This document shows, piece by piece, positions 1 through 5,163 of a stretch of 6,122 bases of DNA (position 1 is the stretch's first letter; every line of letters starts with the position of its first letter). This DNA comes from Cyanobacteriota bacterium (GTDB taxonomy: Bacteria; Cyanobacteriota; Cyanobacteriia; Leptolyngbyales; Leptolyngbyaceae): the NCBI GenBank assembly GCA_027482985.1, contig JAIXVO010000797.1, positions 1 to 6,122 of the forward strand, in the 5' to 3' direction. The notes below the pieces were generated by a model. It had not been told where the DNA came from. It ran no database searches and saw nothing but the letters and a program-made list of their open reading frames with translations. Both the position numbers and the translations under genes were made by a program.

Positions 1-1
1 G

Positions 2-778
2 GAGGGCACGGCGGGCAATACGGGGATTGGGCTGGCGCATATTTGCAATGCTAAAGGCTACAAATGCTTGATTGTGATTCCCGAAACCCAGTCGCAGGAA
101 AAAATTGACTTGCTCCGGACTTTAGGGGCAGAAGTGCGAACCGTCCCTGCTGTCCCCTATAAAGACCCGAACAACTATGTCAAACTGTCGGGTCGGATTG
201 CCAGCGAGATGGAGAATGCAATTTGGGCGAACCAGTTCGATAATTTGGCGAATCGGTTGGCGCATTACGAAACCACGGCGGCGGAAATTTGGCAACAAAC
301 TGAGGGGCAAATTGATGCCTGGGTGACGGCGACGGGGACAGGCGGCACCTACGCCGGGGTCGCACTCTTTATGAAGGAGAAAAATCCCGCGATTCGCTGT
401 GTCTTAGCCGATCCGATGGGCAGCGGTTTGTATCAGTATGTCAAAACGGGGGAACCGAAATCAGCGGGCAGTTCCATCACCGAAGGGATTGGCAACAGTC
501 GCGTCACTGCCAATATGCAGGGTGCTCCAGCGGATGATGCGATTCAAGTTGACGATCGCGAAGCCGTGCGGGTACTGTATCAACTGCTAGAAAAAGATGG
601 CCTGTTCATGGGTGGCTCAGTCGGCATCAATGTGGGGGCAGCGCTGGCCTTAGCCAAACAACTGGGACCTGGACATACGATTGTGACCATTCTCTGTGAT
701 GGGGGCAGTCGCTATCAGTCCAAGTTGTTCAATCGCGCCTGGTTGGAAGCCAAAGGATTGTGGCCGAGCGATCGCTAG
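2..778 (+). CDS. cysK: Cysteine synthase A (O-acetylserine sulfhydrylase), 5'-truncated
   Basis: PLP-dependent enzyme that makes L-cysteine from O-acetylserine and sulfide in the cytoplasm. The reading frame is open from base 2, so the gene begins outside the window; 258 residues are visible, and roughly the first 60-70 residues of a ~320-330-residue family, including the PLP-binding lysine, are missing. Seen directly: the substrate-binding loop at residues 1-10 (EGTAGNTGIG), the PLP-phosphate loop GTGGT at 112-116, an ITEGIG.SR segment, a GGSVGINVG segment and a C-terminal DGGSRYQSKLF motif. The loop reads TAGNTG where E. coli CysK has TSGNTG; from memory this variant, with DGGxRYxSKLF, marks a CysK branch common in cyanobacteria and fungi. 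A TTG at 68 could be taken for a start but the frame and homology continue upstream of it. A cystathionine beta-synthase-like role is less likely but not excluded. The next gene starts 56 bases downstream on the same strand and may be co-transcribed. Confidence 0.88.
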   Translation, partial: EGTAGNTGIGLAHICNAKGYKCLIVIPETQSQEKIDLLRTLGAEVRTVPAVPYKDPNNYVKLSGRIASEMENAIWANQFDNLANRLAHYETTAAEIWQQTEGQIDAWVTATGTGGTYAGVALFMKEKNPAIRCVLADPMGSGLYQYVKTGEPKSAGSSITEGIGNSRVTANMQGAPADDAIQVDDREAVRVLYQLLEKDGLFMGGSVGINVGAALALAKQLGPGHTIVTILCDGGSRYQSKLFNRAWLEAKGLWPSDR

Positions 779-820
779 AATGAAGGCAAGGGGCAGTTGG
801 CAGAGGGCGGCAGGAAGGTC

Positions 821-826
821 GGGAGG
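821..826 (+). promoter_or_regulatory. Shine-Dalgarno site of the SH3-like gene
   Basis: GGGAGG lies 8 bases before the GTG at 835. An in-frame TGA sits directly before that GTG (832-834), so no longer start is possible, and this site supports GTG 835. The site also precedes an ATG at 827 in another frame, which stops after three codons. Confidence 0.6.
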
Positions 827-834
827 ATGGCTGA

Positions 835-1242
835 GTGAAAGGTTGGTTGGGTTTGAGGCTTGGGGTTGGGTTGTGGGTGGTTGGGATGTATCCGCCCAGG
901 GCGATCGCGGCCGAACTGCTGTTAACGGGCGGGGCGGAGCGAGAACCCGTTCTGATGGCGCAACAGTTTGATTGTCGGCAAGTGGCACCGGAGCGGGGAG
1001 CGGCATTTTACAGTACCTTGCCGCAGCAAAGTCGGGCGGCCAGTGATATTTTGCCACGGGGTTCGCGCGTCAGCCTAGATGTAACATCAGGGGCGATCCG
1101 TGCTCCAGATGGTTTGTTTTACCACTTTGTGACCTACCCGTTTGGCAGTGCTAATACCGTCACGGGGTATATTCCGGTGCAAACGCGCACGTCGAATGGG
1201 GTACGGAATACCTTAGAGCCGTGTCGTCGCCGGATGTGGTGA
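835..1242 (+). CDS. Small exported protein, SH3-like, function unknown
   Basis: A 135-residue protein that I do not recognise by name. Residues 1-26 look like a signal peptide: Lys2 and Arg8, a hydrophobic stretch (VGLWVVGMY) and a small-residue end (AIAA) suitable for cleavage near residue 25-26. The mature part has a segment at about 72-117 (LPRGSRVSLDV...LFYHFVTYPF...GYIPVQ) with the turn-rich, beta-strand pattern of bacterial SH3-like domains. Cys47 and Cys130 bracket the mature domain and could form a disulfide in the periplasm; this is inference. The GTG start is fixed by an in-frame TGA just upstream and a good ribosome site. It may be transcribed with cysK, 56 bases upstream. Its last 30 bases overlap the 3' end of nnr on the other strand, so the highly basic tail (CRRRMW) is encoded opposite the nnr stop. 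The SH3 assignment is a pattern impression, not a proven match. Confidence 0.72.
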   Translation: MKGWLGLRLGVGLWVVGMYPPRAIAAELLLTGGAEREPVLMAQQFDCRQVAPERGAAFYSTLPQQSRAASDILPRGSRVSLDVTSGAIRAPDGLFYHFVTYPFGSANTVTGYIPVQTRTSNGVRNTLEPCRRRMW

Positions 1243-2766
1243 GGCGATCGCGGGAATCAGTGCACTCGCCAATGTCGCCGGATCAACACCTAACACAGTG
1301 CGCGTGGCAGCGGCGCGGATGCCTGCCTGAGCGTGCCACCAGACGGCAGATTTGACGACTTCCAATGGGGTGACGGGTTGCTGGGCGGCGATCGCCTGCG
1401 CCAATAAGCCTCCCGTCAACCCGGTCAACACGTCCCCACTGCCACCTCTCGCCAAGGCTGGACTGCTATCGGGATTGATCCACACCGTTTGCGCATCGGC
1501 GATCGCGGTTCTGGCTCCTTTCAGCACGACGATCGCCCCAGTTTGGCTAGCGGCATTACGGACAGCAGTCACCCGGCAAGACAAGGACTCACTCAATGCG
1601 GGAAACAAGCGGCGAAATTCTCCCAAATGTGGGGTTAATACTGTCGGTGCAGTCCGGGATTGCAGGGTGGCGGTTGTCCCCAGTTGGGCTAAGACATTCA
1701 AGCCATCAGCATCCAAAATCAGGGTTTGGGCACTGGCTAACACTTGCTGCATCATGGGTACCGCATCTCTCGTTAGCCCTGGTCCACAGGCGATCGCATC
1801 ATAAGTATCCAAATCCAGCGGCAGGGATGCGATCGCGCCGGATGAAGTTTCGGGACAACCGACAATCAAGGCTTCTGGAAGGCGATCGCTGAGCCAGGGC
1901 TTGATCGAGGCGGGAACGGCAATCGTCAGCATCCCTACCCCACTTGCACGGGCACCCAATCCCGCCAACAGTGCGGCTCCCACATACTGCTGTGAGCCGC
2001 ACACGAGCAAAGCATGACCCACTGTGTATTTGTGCGCGGTGGGCGATCGCGTCAGGGGTAAATGGGCTAAGGCAACTGCTGGGGTAATCCGGCGAACGGT
2101 GCCCTCGCCGGCGATCGCTTGGATGTCTGCCAGCGGGAGGTCAAATTCAATTAACTCCGTCTGTCCCGTCCACTCCAGGGCGGCATCCTGCAACAGTCCT
2201 TGCTTCCACAGTCCTAAACAAAAGGTATGATCGGCGCGGATTGCCCCTCCCAGGACTGCCCCTGTATCGGTGTGTAACCCGGAGGGCAGATCGATACTGA
2301 CGACAGGAATATTTTGTTGGTTTAACTGGGCGAGGGCGATCGCCAATTCTCCCTCGATCTCGCGTTCCAGCCCAAAGCCAAATAAGCCGTCGATTAAGAG
2401 ATCGCAGTCAAACAGGGAACTGACTGCGGAGCTAAACGGGATGCCCAAACTTTGACAGTAGGTGGCATGGGCTTGCGTTAATTCCTTTAAACGCGCCAAC
2501 GGCTGCCAGATTTGCACCGGACAGCCGCTGAAATGCAGTTCTCGCGCCACGACTAAGGCATCGCCGCCGTTATGTCCCGGTCCCACCAACACACCGACCC
2601 GCATTCGCGATCGGTAGATCGGCAACTGTTGCAACCGTTGGGTAATGCGCCCTGCCACTTTTTCCATCAACGCCGCAACGGGCATCCCCGCCGCAAACAC
2701 CCGCGACTCAATTTGCCGCATCTGGGCTGCTGTTACCACAAATTGCGCCACGCTGGGAAGGGGCAT
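1213..2766 (-). CDS. nnr: Bifunctional NAD(P)H-hydrate epimerase / ADP-dependent NAD(P)H-hydrate dehydratase
   Basis: Cytoplasmic metabolite-repair enzyme of 517 residues. It restores NADH and NADPH damaged by hydration: the N-terminal domain interconverts the R and S hydrates, and the C-terminal kinase-like domain dehydrates the S form using ADP. N-terminal epimerase domain (YjeF_N), about 10-215: start region VVTAAQMRQIE, GPGHNGGDALVVAR at 62-75, DLLIDGLFGFG at 122-132, SIDLPSG at 157-163. C-terminal domain (NnrD), about 225-510: HKYTVGHALLVCGS at 245-258, CGPGL at 327-331, LDADGLNVL at 351-359, TPHLGEF at 378-384, VLKGA at 414-418 and the nucleotide/catalytic loop GGSGDVLTG at 441-449, with Asp445 as the expected catalytic residue. 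Length is normal for the fused form. There is no clear Shine-Dalgarno site before ATG 2766; the gene starts 12 bases after the SPOR-like gene and is probably translated from a shared mRNA. Nine HIP1 octamers fall inside it. Its 3' end overlaps the convergent SH3-like gene by 30 bases. Confidence 0.95.
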   Translation of the reverse strand: MPLPSVAQFVVTAAQMRQIESRVFAAGMPVAALMEKVAGRITQRLQQLPIYRSRMRVGVLVGPGHNGGDALVVARELHFSGCPVQIWQPLARLKELTQAHATYCQSLGIPFSSAVSSLFDCDLLIDGLFGFGLEREIEGELAIALAQLNQQNIPVVSIDLPSGLHTDTGAVLGGAIRADHTFCLGLWKQGLLQDAALEWTGQTELIEFDLPLADIQAIAGEGTVRRITPAVALAHLPLTRSPTAHKYTVGHALLVCGSQQYVGAALLAGLGARASGVGMLTIAVPASIKPWLSDRLPEALIVGCPETSSGAIASLPLDLDTYDAIACGPGLTRDAVPMMQQVLASAQTLILDADGLNVLAQLGTTATLQSRTAPTVLTPHLGEFRRLFPALSESLSCRVTAVRNAASQTGAIVVLKGARTAIADAQTVWINPDSSPALARGGSGDVLTGLTGGLLAQAIAAQQPVTPLEVVKSAVWWHAQAGIRAAATRTVLGVDPATLASALIPAIASPHPATTRL

Positions 2767-2778
2767 CGGAATTGCTGA

Positions 2779-3342
2779 TTATCGCGTAAAGAACACTCGC
2801 GCATCCATCCCCCCCGATCGCAAATACTGACTCACCCCTTCCGCTTCTTTCTGATCTACAAATGGCCCAATCGCCACATGCGGCCCTAGAGGTCGATATT
2901 TCGACTGAATCGCATCCGATCGCACGCCCATACTCATCAGTTTGCTAGTGATGGTATTAAATTCTTCGGGGCGGGTGGGGACAACGACTTGATAGAACGA
3001 AACTTTCGCTGCTGGTAGGGTGGTTGGGGGTGTCATGGTGCCACCAGGGAACATTCCTGGGGCAGCAGTGGGATAGACTGACTGGGGCGGCAACGGGGGC
3101 ATCATCGATGGTGCCATTGGCATCCCCTGTCCCGGCGGCGGCACAGGCGCTAAGCTAGGTAATTCATTGCTTCCCGGAAAAGCCGTGGTATTCGGAATAG
3201 CGGGCGGTGGCGGTAAGGCTTGTTGCGCCCGTCCAACGGCAGTCACCAAGAGCGGTGCCGTGATCGCCACCAGACTCAAAACTCCTTTTACACCCCACTC
3301 CGCCCCAATTGTTGTCGTCCGGCTGCCCACATGCGTCCGCAT
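2779..3342 (-). CDS. Membrane-anchored proline-rich protein with SPOR-like C-terminus
   Basis: A 187-residue protein without a name I recognise. Residues 1-18 are polar and basic, then about 19-37 (VKGVLSLVAITAPLLVTAV) form one hydrophobic segment, either an uncleaved anchor or a signal peptide ending near GRAQ. Residues 43-110 are a low-complexity linker rich in Pro, Met, Ala and Gly. The C-terminus, about 115-187, contains FYQVVVPTRPEEFNTITSKL, then YRPLGPHVAIGPFVDQKEAE and YLRSGGMDARVFF, which follows the two-repeat beta-alpha pattern of SPOR domains (compare the usual V.VGPF....A......L...G..A.V). SPOR domains bind denuded septal peptidoglycan, so a periplasmic cell-wall role is plausible but inferred. 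Start ATG 3342 has AAAGGA eight bases upstream (3351-3356). It is upstream of nnr with a 12-base gap, suggesting an operon, and is divergent from the Nudix gene. Confidence 0.75.
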   Translation of the reverse strand: MRTHVGSRTTTIGAEWGVKGVLSLVAITAPLLVTAVGRAQQALPPPPAIPNTTAFPGSNELPSLAPVPPPGQGMPMAPSMMPPLPPQSVYPTAAPGMFPGGTMTPPTTLPAAKVSFYQVVVPTRPEEFNTITSKLMSMGVRSDAIQSKYRPLGPHVAIGPFVDQKEAEGVSQYLRSGGMDARVFFTR

Positions 3343-3373
3343 ACGCCCATTCCTTTTCGTTTAGCCTATGGCA

Positions 3374-3388
3374 AGCCATGTTACATGG
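3374..3388. repeat. Inverted-repeat arm 1 with a 13-base palindrome, candidate operator
   Basis: AGCCATGTTACAT (3374-3386) is the exact reverse complement of 3457-3469. The arm also overlaps a perfect odd palindrome, CCATGT-T-ACATGG, at 3376-3388. It lies about 32 bases upstream of the start of the SPOR-like gene, where a promoter or operator would be expected. Symmetry is seen in the sequence; binding by a regulator is inference. Confidence 0.5.
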
Positions 3389-3427
3389 AGAATTTCGGAA
3401 TGAAGCAGTTATTTCAGAAGTCAAGTG

Positions 3428-3433
3428 TATGAT
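3428..3433 (+). promoter_or_regulatory. Possible -10 element for the Nudix gene
   Basis: TATGAT matches five of six bases of the sigma70-type -10 consensus and lies 30 bases before the ATG at 3464, giving a short leader. No convincing -35 hexamer is visible at the usual distance (around 3405-3411), so this is a weak call. On the opposite strand TTGACT (3424 to 3419) resembles a -35 for the SPOR-like gene, but no good -10 follows it. Confidence 0.28.
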
Positions 3434-3456
3434 CCATAGATTAGTCTTTTCACGCG

Positions 3457-3469
3457 ATGTAACATGGCT
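3457..3469. repeat. Inverted-repeat arm 2, overlapping the Nudix start codon
   Basis: ATGTAACATGGCT is the exact reverse complement of 3374-3386 and contains the odd palindrome ATGT-A-ACAT. It covers the ATG of the Nudix gene (3464-3466), and no Shine-Dalgarno sequence is visible there. A protein bound at both arms could control the two divergent genes together; this is inference. Confidence 0.5.
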
Positions 3470-3901
3470 GGCGCGACTCCTGCAAAGGACGAGGCATTCG
3501 GCATCGTCCCGATTTACTCCCACCACAACTCCTACCAATTTCTGCTGATTCAACACCTCGCCGGACATTGGGGCTTTCCCAAAGGACATGCTGACCCTGG
3601 CGAAGGCGCAGTGCAAGCGGCCTGTCGAGAGTTTGTCGAAGAGACGGGCATTTCCGCTTATACGCTCCATGCCGATGTTGCCTTCTCCGAACAGTACGAC
3701 TACACCCGCGACGGTAAACCCTTTCACAAAACCGTCGTTTACTATCCGGCGATCGTGGCCGCGAAAACCGTCGCCTGCCAACCCGAAGAAATTCGTGATT
3801 ACGCCTGGTTAGATTACGATGCCGCGATCGCTCGCCTCAGCTTTGAAGGCGCGAAACGGGTGTTGATGGAGGTGAAGCGGTATTTGGAGGAGAGGGGATA
3901 G
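3464..3901 (+). CDS. Nudix hydrolase, diadenosine tetraphosphate (Ap4A) hydrolase-like
   Basis: A 145-residue cytoplasmic hydrolase. The Nudix box is complete at residues 41-63 (GHADPGEGAVQAAC then REFVEETGI), with Glu56, Glu59 and Glu60 placed to bind the divalent metal. The preceding HWGFPKGH and the following HKTVVYYPAIV resemble asymmetrical Ap4A hydrolases such as human NUDT2 (which has PKGHVEPGE and KTVIYWLAEV). The likely reaction is cleavage of Ap4A to ATP and AMP, but Nudix substrate prediction from sequence is unreliable, so other dinucleoside or sugar-nucleotide substrates remain possible. ATG 3464 is the first usable ATG: an in-frame TAG lies upstream at 3437, and the conserved first strand (AFGIVPI) begins at residue 11. 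No Shine-Dalgarno site is seen and the start codon lies inside an inverted repeat, hinting at regulated or leaderless-like translation. The stop codon abuts a heptamer repeat tract. Confidence 0.88.
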   Translation: MAGATPAKDEAFGIVPIYSHHNSYQFLLIQHLAGHWGFPKGHADPGEGAVQAACREFVEETGISAYTLHADVAFSEQYDYTRDGKPFHKTVVYYPAIVAAKTVACQPEEIRDYAWLDYDAAIARLSFEGAKRVLMEVKRYLEERG

Positions 3902-3935
3902 CAGGAGGCAGGAGGCAGGAGGCAGGAGGCAGGAG
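3901..3935. repeat. Tandem heptamer repeat, five perfect GCAGGAG units
   Basis: Five uninterrupted copies of GCAGGAG begin on the last base of the Nudix stop codon, followed by a decayed purine-rich tail to about 3960 (AATGGGCAGGAAGGTGAGG). Heptameric tandem repeats are a known class of intergenic repeat in cyanobacteria. Each junction reads AGGAGG, the Shine-Dalgarno core, on the + strand, but no gene follows on that strand. Copy number probably varies between strains through replication slippage. Confidence 0.9.
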
Positions 3936-3981
3936 GAATGGGCAGGAAGGTGAGGAAGGAAAACCCGCAACCCACCTCGTA

Positions 3982-4004
3982 GAGACGCACCGCTGGCGCG
4001 TCTC
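3982..4004. repeat. GAGACGC / GCGTCTC inverted repeat
   Basis: Two perfect seven-base arms, GAGACGC (3982-3988) and GCGTCTC (3998-4004), are separated by nine bases. The wording (GTAGAGACGC...GCGTCTC) resembles a dispersed extragenic palindrome that I recall from many cyanobacterial genomes. It could fold in RNA in either direction between the convergent Nudix and mtnP genes. No T-run follows on either strand, so terminator function is uncertain. Confidence 0.6.
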
Positions 4005-4031
4005 CGGGAGATCGCGGTGAGACGGCATGAT

Positions 4032-4053
4032 GGATTGGGCGATCGCCCAATCC
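4032..4053. terminator. Perfect 22-base palindrome at the 3' end of mtnP, possible terminator
   Basis: The half-site GGATTGGGCGA is followed by its exact reverse complement, so the RNA could form a nine-pair GC-rich stem with a GATC loop. It begins one base after the mtnP stop codon and lies at the end of a convergent pair, where a stem serving both directions would make sense. A HIP1 octamer forms the centre. No T-tract follows in either direction, so it is not a standard intrinsic terminator; it may instead be an RNA 3'-end stabiliser or simply an extended HIP1 site. Confidence 0.42.
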
Positions 4054-4054
4054 C

Positions 4055-4927
4055 TTACAAATATTTCTCCAACAACAAATGGAGGCGGGCTTTGGCTTCG
4101 GGCGAAATTTTGTCGAGGGGAGTGAGGATGGCGTATTTGAGGGCAGAAAAGGCTTCTGATTCCGGCGGGTGGGCAGTCAACTCGCGCACGGTGGCTTGAA
4201 TCACTTGTTGGGCGTTGGCGGCGTTGCGATGCAGGTTGCCGATTACCATTTCTACCGTGACGCTATCGTGGTCGGGATGCCAGCAATCATAATCAGTGAC
4301 TAAGGCCAGCGTGGCGTAGGCCATTTCGGCTTCGCGGGCGAGTTTGGCTTCCGGCAGATTGGTCATGCCGATGATGGTTGCGCCCCAACTGCGGTGCAAA
4401 TTCGACTCGGCTTTGGTGGAAAACGCGGGACCTTCCATACACACATAGGTGCCGCCCCGGTGCAGGGTGACATCGGTCAGGTTGAGACTGGCGACGGCAT
4501 CCGCCAACACGCCTGCTAACTTGGGACAGATGGGATCGCCAAAGGCAATATGGGCGACAATGCCATCCCCAAAGAAAGTGGAGATGCGATTTTTGGTGCG
4601 ATCGATGAACTGATCCGGCACCACCATATCCAAAGGTTTGGCTTCGGCTTTCAAGGAACCCACGGCAGAAGCCGAAATCAGGTACTTCACCCCCAGGCTT
4701 TTCATCGCATAGATGTTAGCGCGGAAGGGTAACTCGGAAGGCAAGAGATGATGATTGCGGCCATGCCGGGCGAGAAAAGCCACCCGCACACCGTCTAAAG
4801 TGCCCACAATCAAGGCATCTGAGGGTTTCCCAAAGGGGGTATCGACGTGGACTTCTGCCACATCTTTGAGTGCCTCCATTTTATAGAGACCGCTGCCACC
4901 AATAATCCCGATCGCCACGTCCGTCAT
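4055..4927 (-). CDS. mtnP: S-methyl-5'-thioadenosine phosphorylase
   Basis: Cytoplasmic enzyme that splits methylthioadenosine, a by-product of polyamine synthesis and other SAM reactions, with phosphate into adenine and 5-methylthioribose 1-phosphate, the entry to methionine salvage. From the start chosen here it has 290 residues. Seen: phosphate-loop GGSG at 10-13, ARHGRNH at 53-59, SAVGSL at 87-92, PDQFIDRT at 104-111, [13 protein letters not shown] at 159-171, [13 protein letters not shown] at 187-199 and TDYDCW at 211-216. Asp212 and Asp214 match the aspartates that select 6-aminopurines (MTA/adenosine) rather than inosine or guanosine. An ATG at 4945 in the same frame would add six residues (MGVEAG), but it follows an in-frame TAA and has no ribosome site, while ATG 4927 has TTGAGG five bases upstream. 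The gene is convergent with the Nudix gene and divergent from the ethylene-receptor-like sensor. No other methionine salvage gene is in the window. Confidence 0.94.
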   Translation of the reverse strand: MTDVAIGIIGGSGLYKMEALKDVAEVHVDTPFGKPSDALIVGTLDGVRVAFLARHGRNHHLLPSELPFRANIYAMKSLGVKYLISASAVGSLKAEAKPLDMVVPDQFIDRTKNRISTFFGDGIVAHIAFGDPICPKLAGVLADAVASLNLTDVTLHRGGTYVCMEGPAFSTKAESNLHRSWGATIIGMTNLPEAKLAREAEMAYATLALVTDYDCWHPDHDSVTVEMVIGNLHRNAANAQQVIQATVRELTAHPPESEAFSALKYAILTPLDKISPEAKARLHLLLEKYL

Positions 4928-4932
4928 GCCTG

Positions 4933-4938
4933 CCTCAA
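4933..4938 (-). promoter_or_regulatory. Shine-Dalgarno site deciding the mtnP start
   Basis: TTGAGG on the minus strand lies five bases before ATG 4927. It falls inside the six codons that an ATG 4945 start would translate, and so favours the shorter protein, which begins [13 protein letters not shown]. Confidence 0.55.
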
Positions 4939-4962
4939 CGCCCATTTACAAAGTGCCCTAGC

Positions 4963-4968
4963 ATTCTA
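4963..4968 (-). promoter_or_regulatory. Possible -10 element of mtnP
   Basis: TAGAAT read on the minus strand matches five of six bases of the -10 consensus. Transcription would begin near 4956, leaving about 28 bases of leader before ATG 4927 but only about 10 before ATG 4945, which again favours the shorter start. No good -35 is seen. Confidence 0.3.
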
Positions 4969-5121
4969 CGATGTTCTGCTCGCTGGTTTGGCGCATCCTG
5001 AAAATCTGCGAGCAGCCTCAAAAATTAGGAGCAGACAGCGGGCAGATCGCCGTAGTTACCACCTGAATGCAGCCATTAACCTCTATCGGAAGAGGGTAGA
5101 CAGGAGCTTTTCCCCTCTGTT

Positions 5122-5149
5122 TTGCTAGTAAGATTCTTTCTATTAGCAA
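5122..5149 (+). promoter_or_regulatory. Imperfect inverted repeat / hairpin before the ethylene-receptor-like gene
   Basis: TTGCTAGTA (5122-5130) pairs with TATTAGCAA (5141-5149) over nine positions including one G-T pair; two further pairs can form beyond an A-C mismatch. It ends 14 bases before ATG 5164. It could be a DNA operator with near-identical half-sites (TTGCTAGTA and, on the other strand, TTGCTAATA) or an RNA leader hairpin. No clear promoter or Shine-Dalgarno sequence was found between it and the start codon. Confidence 0.42.
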
Positions 5150-5163
5150 GCTGCCAAAAACTT

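Noticed and set aside
68..778. TTG at 68 as the true start of the cysteine synthase
   Set aside because: The frame is open to base 2 and the upstream residues (EGTAGNTGIG) are a core substrate loop, so the gene begins outside the window.
827..838. Mini-ORF ATG GCT GAG TGA overlapping the GTG start at 835
   Set aside because: Only three codons long. Translational coupling is conceivable, but the Shine-Dalgarno spacing suits GTG 835 directly.
1352..1804. 150-codon open frame on + inside nnr
   Set aside because: It is antisense to the conserved NnrD motifs, and its length follows from the GC-rich codons of nnr.
3164..3781. 205-codon open frame on - across the divergent region and the Nudix gene
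   Set aside because: It is antisense to the Nudix box and out of frame with the SPOR-like protein, and its translation has no recognisable domain.
3901..3935. Heptamer array as a CRISPR
   Set aside because: The units are seven bases long and contiguous, with no spacers.
4017..4199. 60-codon open frame on + at the mtnP 3' end
   Set aside because: It is antisense to mtnP, reads through the palindrome and has no recognisable content.
5091..5118. AGAGGG ... CCCTCT stem followed by GTTTT, as a terminator
   Set aside because: The stem has six pairs and a 16-base loop, and no gene on + ends upstream of it.
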